From the NCBI GenBank assembly GCA_003543035.1, contig DPJL01000107.1, positions 9,829 through 73,828 of the forward strand: a DNA stretch of 64,000 nt, in the 5' to 3' direction. Under the pieces are notes generated by a model. It had not been told where the DNA came from. It worked only from the letters and a program-made list of their open reading frames with translations, and did not search any database. This document shows, piece by piece, positions 53,242 to 60,191 of this stretch; within the stretch, counting starts at the first letter, position 1, and each line of letters starts with the position of its first letter. The translations under genes were made by a program, and so were the position numbers. This DNA comes from Micromonosporaceae bacterium. GTDB lineage: Bacteria; Actinomycetota; Actinomycetes; Mycobacteriales; Micromonosporaceae.

Positions 53242-53613
53242 ATGATGACCACGACAGCCGATCGGGTGCGGCTGCTGCCGTCGCAGGTCGAAGGCGTGGG
53301 AGTGGTGGCCAGGTTCTTCCGCGCCCTGGCCGACCCGACCCGGCTCCGGCTACTGGAGTTCCTGCTCGATGGCGAACACACCGTCACCGAATGCGTCGCC
53401 TATATCGGCCTGTCCCAAGGCCGCGTCTCCACACACCTGTCCTGCCTGGCCGACTGTGGTTACGTGCAGGTGCGCCGCGCCGGCCGCAACGCCTTCTACC
53501 AGGTCGCCGACCCGCGCGTGGCCGACCTGGTGATGCTCGCCCACGCCCTGGCCGCCGACAACTGCGCCGCCCTGACCGAATGCCAGCGCATCGACACACC
53601 AGGGCAGGAGTGA
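53242..53613 (+). CDS. ArsR/SmtB-family mercury-responsive repressor
   Basis: The 123-residue protein is a winged-helix ArsR (FFRALADPTRLRLLEFLLDGEHTVTE, YIGLSQGRVSTHLSCLADCGYVQVRRAGRNAFYQV). Five cysteines (51, 68, 72, 108, 114) are placed for thiophilic metal binding near the recognition helix and at the C-terminus. Streptomyces mer operons use an ArsR-type protein as their Hg(II) repressor, and this gene has the same divergent position to merA. ATG 53242 follows GAGGAGG, and ATG 53245 is equally possible. Confidence 0.9.
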   Translation: MMTTTADRVRLLPSQVEGVGVVARFFRALADPTRLRLLEFLLDGEHTVTECVAYIGLSQGRVSTHLSCLADCGYVQVRRAGRNAFYQVADPRVADLVMLAHALAADNCAALTECQRIDTPGQE

Positions 53614-53619
53614 GCCGGC

Positions 53620-53898
53620 GTGCACACCCGAAGAGGCTCTGTGCTGGGCATGATCGCCGCGTTGGCCGCGTGCTGCACCATTCACCTGATCATCCTCGCC
53701 GGTGGCGTCGGCGCCGCCACCGGAATCCTCGGTGGCTGGCTACGCAGCCCCTACCTCATCATCGGCGGGCTGCTCCTGCTCACGATCGCCCTGGGTGTGC
53801 TGGTCATCAACCGCACTCGCCCCGGCGACGCCGGCTGCTGCCCGCCAGAGGAAGGCAACATGCCCGTCACCGTGCGCGATGAGCCAACCTCACCATAA
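53620..53898 (+). CDS. MerF/MerT-like mercury transport protein
   Basis: GTG 53620 lies six bases after the repressor stop. The 92-residue product has two membrane helices and two vicinal cysteine pairs, Cys18-Cys19 in AACCTIHL within the first helix and Cys73-Cys74 in AGCCPPEE after the second. That is the topology of MerF, which moves Hg(II) across the membrane to MerA. Sequence similarity beyond the Cys pairs is weak, so the call rests on pattern and context. Confidence 0.75.
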   Translation: MHTRRGSVLGMIAALAACCTIHLIILAGGVGAATGILGGWLRSPYLIIGGLLLLTIALGVLVINRTRPGDAGCCPPEEGNMPVTVRDEPTSP

Positions 53899-54053
53899 GC
53901 ATCTTCAACAGGTGCCCCAATTGCGGCTGGACGCCACCGTAGATCGGCGTGCCGACACGCCATGCGACGAAGGCCGCCATCGCAAGACACCAGCCCGAAG
54001 ACCGACGAGTTACGTAAGCGCCGTCACGGAACGCCGCAGCCCGGATCCGTAGC

Positions 54054-54521
54054 GTGGCTTGTGTGGTGTTACGGATCATCCTGGGTGCCTTGTACGCCGC
54101 GATGGCCGTCGGGCAACTGGCGTCGTGGCAGGCAATGCCCGACGTTCTCGGTGCTTATCAAGGGGTACCCAATGAAATGTTGCCGTGGTTTGCGGCTGCG
54201 CTCATTGGCGCGGAGTTCGTAGCAGGGGCATGGTTCTTGGCCCTGCCGCGTTCACAGATGCTGGCACCGGTGTGGATCTACACGGCAGTGGCCGTCGTCT
54301 GGACGGTGCTAGGCGCCCAGGCGTATGCGCGCGGGCTTGCGGTCGATAACTGCGGCTGCTTCGGCGTGTACCTGACCCAGCGGCTGACCTGGTTCACGCT
54401 GGTGCAAGACGGTCTACTGCTGCTCTACGCGGCGCTGATGATTCGTGGCGGTCTTCGCGCCCGCGCCACCCAGCCCATGACGCTGATCAGCCAACCAGCT
54501 AAGGAGACAGCAGGAGCATGA
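54054..54521 (+). CDS. MauE/DoxX-family membrane protein
   Basis: The 155-residue protein has four membrane segments and the motif DNCGCFGVYL near residue 100, as in MauE-type proteins linked to disulfide formation or electron transfer. Its place after mer genes is common for such DoxX/MauE proteins, and the CxC could handle Hg or thiols. The start is uncertain (GTG 54054 or 54063). Its stop overlaps the next ATG. Confidence 0.7.
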   Translation: MACVVLRIILGALYAAMAVGQLASWQAMPDVLGAYQGVPNEMLPWFAAALIGAEFVAGAWFLALPRSQMLAPVWIYTAVAVVWTVLGAQAYARGLAVDNCGCFGVYLTQRLTWFTLVQDGLLLLYAALMIRGGLRARATQPMTLISQPAKETAGA

Positions 54522-54838
54522 GAGTGCAAGCAGTCTGGAACGGCGTTGTCCTGGCCGAAAGCGATGACACGGTGGTGGTGGAAGGCAATCATTACTTCCC
54601 GCCAGAATCTGTCCACTGGGAGTACCTCTCCAAAAGCGCATCACACACGGTGTGCCCGTGGAAGGGCATCGCGTCTTATCACACGATCACCGTCGACAGG
54701 GTGTCCAATCCGGACGCCGCGTGGTTCTATCCACATCCGACACCGTTGGCACGCAAAGTCAAGGACCGGATCGCGTTCTGGCACGGCGTGCGGGTCGAGG
54801 AGGCTACCGAGACCGTGGACAGGCAGGAGCAGCGATGA
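54518..54838 (+). CDS. DUF427 domain protein
   Basis: The 106-residue product matches DUF427 along its length (AVWNGVVLAESDDTVVVEGNHYFPPESV, CPWKGIASYHTI, AWFYPHP, RIAFWHGVRVEE). The fold is a small beta-tent, and the function is unknown. Some members sit next to redox or thiol genes. It overlaps the preceding gene by four bases and the following broken oxidoreductase start likewise, so it belonged to that operon. Confidence 0.85.
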   Translation: MRVQAVWNGVVLAESDDTVVVEGNHYFPPESVHWEYLSKSASHTVCPWKGIASYHTITVDRVSNPDAAWFYPHPTPLARKVKDRIAFWHGVRVEEATETVDRQEQR

Positions 54839-54935
54839 GCGAGCAAGTCGATGTGGTGGTGCTTGGGATGGGCCCCGGGCGGTGAAGACGTCGCCGGAAA
54901 GCTGGCCGAGGGCAGGCTGGTCGGAGGGTAATGCC
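54835..54935 (+). pseudogene. 5' remnant of FAD-dependent oxidoreductase
   Basis: ATG 54835 opens MSEQVDVVVLGMGPG, the FAD-binding start of a pyridine nucleotide-disulfide oxidoreductase. One extra G in GGGCGGTGA then causes a stop. The next frame continues the family sequence (GEDVAGKLAEG) for a few codons before all similarity ends near 54935. The rest of the gene, about 1.3 kb, is missing, so this is a frameshifted and deleted relic. Confidence 0.6.
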
Positions 54936-55051
54936 TGCCTCGCCATGGCTCGCCCAAGCCTGTTCCTATCGCCGGTTATAGACAACGACGCATCAGCGGC
55001 GGGACGATGTAGTTGAACATCCAACTTTTCGTGCTGGGTCAGGAGGTCATG

Positions 55052-55471
55052 ATGGACGTCATCGTGCTCATAGGGCGCATCCTGTTTGTTTTTCTGTTCC
55101 TCACCGCGGGCTACACGCACTTCGCCAAACGCAAGATGATGGCGGGCTACGCTGCATCCAGAGGCGTACCAGCCTCGATGGCGGCCACACTCGCCGGTGG
55201 GGTCCTTCTCCTCGCCGGAGCGCTAAGCATCCTGCTGGGGGTCTGGGCCGACCTCGGCGCGCTGCTGTTGGTCATCTTCCTGCTACCCACGGCGGTGCTG
55301 ATGCACGGCTTCTGGAAGGAGACCGATCCGCAGACCCGGATGAACGAGACGACCCAATTCAGCAAGGACCTGGCACTGGGAGGTGCGGCCCTGATGCTGT
55401 TCGCGTTCTTCTCCTTCGCCGGCGACGACCTCGGTTTGACCATCACCGGGCCACTGTTCAACATCCGTTGA
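55052..55471 (+). CDS. DoxX-family membrane protein
   Basis: From ATG 55052, five bases after AGGAGG, the product is 139 residues. It is a typical DoxX protein with four membrane segments (IGRILFVFLFLTAGYTHFAKRKMM, AATLAGGVLLLAGALSILLG, LLLVIFLLPTAVLMHGFW, ALGGAALMLFAFF). DoxX proteins take part in membrane-linked thiol/redox homeostasis in actinobacteria. The upstream ATG 55049 is too close to the ribosome site, and GTG/TTG starts further up have none. Confidence 0.85.
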   Translation: MDVIVLIGRILFVFLFLTAGYTHFAKRKMMAGYAASRGVPASMAATLAGGVLLLAGALSILLGVWADLGALLLVIFLLPTAVLMHGFWKETDPQTRMNETTQFSKDLALGGAALMLFAFFSFAGDDLGLTITGPLFNIR

Positions 55472-55495
55472 CTGTGCCAGCCCTAGCCTGAGCAC

Positions 55496-56143
55496 GTGGA
55501 CGCAGCACAACTCGTGGTCGAGTTCGCCACCCTGTTCCTCGGCGCCTTCGTGGCCTTCGGGCTGGAGAACCGGCGCGAACGCCGCCGGCTACGCCGCTGG
55601 GCCCGCCAATACCTCGGCCACCTACGCGACGGCGCCGCCAGCGACGTAGACAACATCGCCGACGACACACAACAACTGATCACCTCAGCCGAGGCGTGGC
55701 TACAAGCCCGCGAAGCAACCGAACTCGACGACCACGTCTGGGCAGTACTGGCCACCGTCCCCGCCTTCCACCCGCCCGACCTCGGGGCCGTACTGCACGG
55801 ACCAGCACTCACCGTGCTACCACACGACCTCGCCGGGTCCCTGTCAGAACTGGAACGTGACGCCGACGCGCTCGCCTCCCACGCCGCCACAGCCGCGGAC
55901 CATCAGCGCGCGACGTGCTCCCAGGTAGCGCGCGAACATCTGCAGCCGCCTGCCAACCCTCGGGCTGGACGCCGAACTATTTGCCGAGATGAGCGACGAA
56001 GATCTGCGCCTTCTGCTCACCGAACCCTGGCAGATCCGAAAGCCGCCGACCAGGTCCGTGCCGTCCTTCGCCTCGGTCCAGCCTGCACGGAATGCAAGTC
56101 CAGGCCGCGCCACCCGCCACGCCTTCATGAATTCTTTAGATAG
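55496..56143 (+). pseudogene. Hypothetical membrane-anchored protein, probably frameshifted
   Basis: GTG 55496 opens a protein with an N-terminal hydrophobic helix (LVVEFATLFLGAFVAFGLEN) and a basic helical stretch (RRERRRLRRWARQYLGHL), then an acidic helical region. Around 55925 the composition changes abruptly to Arg/Pro-rich, and a different frame carries the more protein-like continuation (LPTLGLDAELFAEMSDEDLRLL, about 55950-56030). One or more frameshifts are likely. Function is unknown. Confidence 0.45.
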
Positions 56144-56214
56144 GCAGCGGCCTGGGGCGCGGGTCGGGCTTTCTAGCGTCTGGGTTGAGGGTCCATGACG
56201 TTTGGGAGGTTCGC

Positions 56215-57201
56215 ATGCGATCGGTGAAACACATTGGCGGGCTTGCCGCTTTGGCTGCGGCTTTGCTTGTGGTTGCGGCTTGCGGGGGAGGCGGTGGGGG
56301 TACCCCGCAAGCGCCTCAAACGAGTTCGCCAGCAGAGCCTGTTGGCAAGCCACTGTCGGCTGTCGATATCTCGGCGCTGGCGGCTCAGTTCGCCGATCAG
56401 CCATTGACCGGCGGTCAGACGGCGCCCCGGCAGTATCGCTGGGTCAACGACCGTGTCGCGATGTTCCTGCAGTTCGACAACTCCGACCCGGCCAAGGCGG
56501 CAGCCCTGCGGTACATCGGCGTCAGCGTGAAGGGGGTGTTCTGTGCCGAGGACCAGCCCGGCGGCGCCAACGGCGGCTTCCCGCACTTTCACCGGCTGGA
56601 CGCTCCTTCATACGCCCAAGGGCATGGCGGCCCGGCGGGAACCCCCGGATATTGGCTGAGCTGGATCGCGGTCGATACGTTCGACCAGCGCGACGGCAGG
56701 CATGTCGCCCCTGGTGTGGACTACCAGTTCTCGCCGACACCCGCACCGCCGAGCTGCGCACCGAACGTGCCCAAGTCCGACTTTGCCGGGCCAGGCGCGA
56801 AAGCTCTGTCCAAAGACGACATCGGGACGTTGGCGGCATTGTTCGCCGATCTGCCGTTGACCGGTGGGCAGACCGCACCACGGCTGTACCGGTGGGTCAA
56901 CCAGGACGTCTCGATCTTCCTGCAGTTCGACAACTCCGACCTGAGCAAAGCGACCGCGTTGCGGTATATCGGGATCAGCGTGCGGGGGCAGTTCTGCAAG
57001 TCCAAGCAACCATCGGCGGACTTCCCGCATTTCCACCGCACCGACGCGGCAGAGTATGCCAAGGGACACGGCCAGGCGCCCGGCGACAAGGGCTACTGGC
57101 TGCTGTGGATGGCCACCGACAGCTTCGCCCAACGCGACGGCCGTCAGATCACGCCCGGTGTCGACCGGCAGTTCTCGCCGACACCACCACCGGAGTGCTG
57201 A
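56215..57201 (+). CDS. Lipoprotein with two tandem His-rich domains, unknown function
   Basis: ATG 56215 after GGGAGGT gives 328 residues: signal VKHIGGLAALAAALLVV with lipobox AAC, a Gly-rich linker, then two copies of a domain of about 135 residues (about 45-185 and 193-328). Both copies share PLTGGQTAPR.YRWVN, FLQFDNSD, ALRYIG.SV.G.FC, FPHFHR.DA, YA.GHG, GYWL.W.A.D.F.QRDGR and PGVD.QFSPTP. The conserved His pair in FPHFHR, the GHG and the single Cys look like metal ligands. It overlaps a cupredoxin gene, so a copper-related role is plausible. I do not recognise a named family. Confidence 0.75.
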   Translation: MRSVKHIGGLAALAAALLVVAACGGGGGGTPQAPQTSSPAEPVGKPLSAVDISALAAQFADQPLTGGQTAPRQYRWVNDRVAMFLQFDNSDPAKAAALRYIGVSVKGVFCAEDQPGGANGGFPHFHRLDAPSYAQGHGGPAGTPGYWLSWIAVDTFDQRDGRHVAPGVDYQFSPTPAPPSCAPNVPKSDFAGPGAKALSKDDIGTLAALFADLPLTGGQTAPRLYRWVNQDVSIFLQFDNSDLSKATALRYIGISVRGQFCKSKQPSADFPHFHRTDAAEYAKGHGQAPGDKGYWLLWMATDSFAQRDGRQITPGVDRQFSPTPPPEC

Positions 57202-57596
57202 TGAGTCGCATGTGGATACTTGTCATCCTGCTGACGGCCGCGTGCGGCGCGCCGGAGCCGGCGACACCGGGGCCGCAGGGGACTGAGGGGGCGGACGTTG
57301 TGGAGGTCAGGCTCACCTGCGCCACCGGTGACCCGCAGGCACCATGCGCGTTCCGTCCGGCCGAGGTGAGCATCCGCGTCGGCGGCATGGTCCGGTGGAT
57401 CAACGATGACGCCACCTATCACACGGTCACCGCATCCGACCGGATCGACTTGCGTGTGCCCAGCGGGCGCTTCGACGCCGTCCTCGACGAAGCGGCAGAG
57501 ACCTTTTCCCACACCTTTACCGAGCCTGGAACCTACGCTTACTACTGCCAGCCACATGCCGAGTTCATGGCCGGCGTGGTGAAGGTGGATCAATGA
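57201..57596 (+). CDS. Plastocyanin/azurin-like cupredoxin lipoprotein
   Basis: ATG 57201 overlaps the previous stop by one base. The 131-residue product has a lipobox (TAAC) and a cupredoxin domain with type-1 copper ligands in order: His in TYHTVTASD, Cys in YAYYCQPH, His in QPH and Met in AEFMAG. It would carry single electrons outside the membrane. Coupling to the duplicated His-rich lipoprotein and to the downstream two-component system suggests a copper- or redox-responsive operon. Confidence 0.9.
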   Translation: MSRMWILVILLTAACGAPEPATPGPQGTEGADVVEVRLTCATGDPQAPCAFRPAEVSIRVGGMVRWINDDATYHTVTASDRIDLRVPSGRFDAVLDEAAETFSHTFTEPGTYAYYCQPHAEFMAGVVKVDQ

Positions 57597-57617
57597 ATGA
57601 GATGCCGCGGAGGTGTG

Positions 57618-58307
57618 ATGGGACAGGGCGCCAAGCGGCGAACGCCGACGATCCTGGTTGTCGATGACGACCGGATGCTGGTGCCGCTGCTTGAGCGTGG
57701 GCTGCGCTACGAAGGTTTCGAGGTCGAGTGCGCCTACGACGCGGCCGAGGCGATCGACTCGGCGCAAGCTCGCCCGCCCGATCTGGTGCTGCTGGACATC
57801 GGCATGCCCGACCGCGACGGCTTCAGCGTGCTGCGTGAGCTGCGCCGCCATCATGACGTGCCAGTCGTGATGCTCACCGCCCGCGACGAGGTCCGCGACA
57901 AGGTCGGCGCGCTCGACCAGGGCGCGGACGACTATGTGGCCAAGCCGTTCGCCTTCGACGAGCTAGTCGCCCGGATCAGGGCCGTGCTGCGCCGCCGCGC
58001 CGCCGAAACGCTGGACCAGATCGGGTACGACGACGTGTGCTGCGACCTGGGCACCAGACAGGTCACCAGGGACGGTCGCACGATCGAGGTGACCGCGATC
58101 GAATTCGACCTGCTGAGCTTTCTGGTACGTAACGCCCGCCGGGTGCACAGCAGGGAAGCGTTGCTGCGCGCGGTCTGGGGCTATGACGTCACCGTCGACA
58201 GCAACGTTGTCGACGTCCATATTGGACACCTGCGGCGCAAACTTGGTGAGCCGCAGCTCATCCAGACTGTGCGGGGAGTCGGCTACCTGCTGCGGAGCCA
58301 GCCGTGA
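57618..58307 (+). CDS. OmpR-family response regulator
   Basis: ATG 57618 after CGGAGGTGTG gives 229 residues: a receiver with Asp60 in LVLLDIGMPDRDG, acidic pocket Asp16-18 and Lys in VAKPF, then an OmpR winged helix (RVHSREALLRAVWGYD, VDVHIGHLRRKLGE). It is activated by the kinase encoded directly after it (GTGA overlap). The target is probably the upstream lipoprotein-cupredoxin pair. Confidence 0.92.
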   Translation: MGQGAKRRTPTILVVDDDRMLVPLLERGLRYEGFEVECAYDAAEAIDSAQARPPDLVLLDIGMPDRDGFSVLRELRRHHDVPVVMLTARDEVRDKVGALDQGADDYVAKPFAFDELVARIRAVLRRRAAETLDQIGYDDVCCDLGTRQVTRDGRTIEVTAIEFDLLSFLVRNARRVHSREALLRAVWGYDVTVDSNVVDVHIGHLRRKLGEPQLIQTVRGVGYLLRSQP

Positions 58308-59683
58308 GCATCCGGGTCAAACTCGCAGCCGCGTTCACGCTGCTGGTTGCCGTCATTTTGGTCGTGGTCGGGGTGGTGACCTACCAACTGCTGCGTCAAA
58401 GCCTGCTGGAAGAGATCGAGCGTGATGTCGCCCGGCGCGCCGCCACCTTCGCCGCAGCCAACGCGACGCCACCGTATGACCTGGACGTGTTCGGCGCTCC
58501 AGATGTCTTCCTGCAGGTTGCCGATGGCACCGGCACGCCAGAAGCGCGTTCAGGAAACCTGGGCGACCGGACACTGCCCCTGCCAGATGCCGCCCGGGCC
58601 GGCCAAGTGGTGGAGGTCCACGTCGGCGGCCGGCCGCTGTTCCTGACCGCCGCCCAGCTCGATGCGGGCCGCTACGTCATCGTCGCCCGGTCACCCGTGA
58701 CCACCTACCGGGCGCTGCGCACGTTACGCACCCTGCTTACCGCGGTCGGCGCCGGAGCCGTGGTGCTCACCGCGGTGGCGAGCTGGCTCTACGCCCGCAC
58801 CGCGCTGCGGCCCATCGATCGAGTGGTCGATGCCGCCCGGGCCGTGCGCGACAGCCGTGACCTGACCCAGCGGGTACCCCACCGCGGCCCACCCGACGAA
58901 GTCGGCCGGCTCGTGGCCACCTTCAACGAAATGCTCGCCGAACTCGCCCACGTCTACACCTCACTCGACCAATCCAACCAGCAGATGCGCCAATTCCTTG
59001 CCGACTGCTCGCATGAGCTACGCACCCCGCTTGCCCGCATCCGCAGCACGGTTGATCTGCTGCAACGAATTGACGACGCTCCACCCGGTACCCAGAGAAA
59101 TGAAGATTTGGCTTTTAGGTCCCGGGCTTTGACCGACATCGCGGCTGAGACCGACCGCATGGCACGCATGGTCCGCCAGCTGCTCATCCTGGCCCGCGCC
59201 GACGCCGGAGCCACCATCGAGCCCCGTCCCACCCACCTCGACCAGGTGCTCGAATTAGCCTGCAGGCAAGCCGAACGCATGGCCAATGGCGTCAGCCTCA
59301 AACTCCCGACGCCGCACGCACTCACCGGCGCCACAGTCAACGGCGACGCGGACCACCTCACCCAGGTCATACTCATCCTGCTCGACAACGCCTTCAAATA
59401 CACCCCAGCGCCCGGTGAAGTCCACCTCGAAGCCAGCCACGACGACTCCCATGCCCGCATCACCATCGCCGACACCGGCTTGGGCATCCCACCGGAAGAC
59501 ACCGAGCGCATTTTCGAACGCTTCTACCGCGGCCGAAACACCACGGCGACAACGGGGACCGGCCTCGGCCTGGCCATCGCGAAATGGATCGTCGATCAGC
59601 ACAACGGCCGGATCGAACTCACCACCCTGGCCAACGGCACACGTTTCGCGGTCATCTTGCCCCTGACCCGTACCCCCAAATGA
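58304..59683 (+). CDS. Membrane sensor histidine kinase
   Basis: The 459-residue kinase has a membrane helix (7-30), an extracytoplasmic sensor of about 100 residues (40-135), a second helix (140-165), HAMP, the phosphoacceptor His237 in LADCSHELRTPLARI and a HATPase with the N-box DNAFKYTP, G1 DTGLGIP and GTGLGLAI. The sensor shows no obvious metal-binding cluster. GTG 58304 overlaps the regulator stop. The pair resembles CutS/CutR- or CseC-like actinobacterial systems. Confidence 0.92.
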   Translation: MSIRVKLAAAFTLLVAVILVVVGVVTYQLLRQSLLEEIERDVARRAATFAAANATPPYDLDVFGAPDVFLQVADGTGTPEARSGNLGDRTLPLPDAARAGQVVEVHVGGRPLFLTAAQLDAGRYVIVARSPVTTYRALRTLRTLLTAVGAGAVVLTAVASWLYARTALRPIDRVVDAARAVRDSRDLTQRVPHRGPPDEVGRLVATFNEMLAELAHVYTSLDQSNQQMRQFLADCSHELRTPLARIRSTVDLLQRIDDAPPGTQRNEDLAFRSRALTDIAAETDRMARMVRQLLILARADAGATIEPRPTHLDQVLELACRQAERMANGVSLKLPTPHALTGATVNGDADHLTQVILILLDNAFKYTPAPGEVHLEASHDDSHARITIADTGLGIPPEDTERIFERFYRGRNTTATTGTGLGLAIAKWIVDQHNGRIELTTLANGTRFAVILPLTRTPK

Positions 59684-60191
59684 TCTTCATGGTGTCTTCA
59701 TTGGAGCAACCCGCCTGCATTCATCATGAATAACGACACCGCCTCATGTCCAAATCCCGCGCTGCTACAGGGGTTGTGACGGCCAGCGAAATGATCGCCG
59801 GGCACAACCCAGCCGCTTTGGCCGGGCGAGTAGACAGTGTGTTGGCGAAAGGGCTGACCCGGAGCGAAGGAATTTTGAGTATCCGTAGATCTCGTGACTT
59901 GATCAACAAATATCTGGAGGAGATGCCTTTGACCAGCCGCGACTCAGGAAAAACGACTCGTCTGCACTTCAAGGCCTGGGCGGGATCCTTGGCGCATCGG
60001 TAGCTCCTCGCAGGGATCTTCCGAAACCTGCGAAAATCCTGTCTCATCTAGCATTTTGGCTCAACCGTGACATTGGATGGGCTAGACCAGCACGATCAAA
60101 TTCTGCGAAATACGACTCTGACCTGCGAAATCGGACATACTCGAATGCACATCTATGCATGTGTTAAAGGTACATAGCGGACCTGCACGCG
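59684..60191. promoter_or_regulatory. Regulatory region before the AfsR-like gene, with repeated CTGCGAAA
   Basis: No reliable gene is present; an 85-codon frame at 59746 lacks a ribosome site and similarity. The motif CTGCGAAA occurs at 60028, 60103 and 60123, the last two 20 bases apart, close to the spacing of SARP direct repeats. The sequence is locally A/T-richer near 60100-60180, where the promoter should lie. Confidence 0.45.

Noticed and set aside
56202..57200. Open frame ahead of the cupredoxin reading through the duplicated lipoprotein
   Set aside because: It shares the cupredoxin frame only by chance; the lipobox and start at 57201 define the real gene.
59746..60003. 85-codon plus-strand frame between the kinase and AfsR-like genes
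   Set aside because: No ribosome site, no similarity, and it lies in a probable regulatory region.
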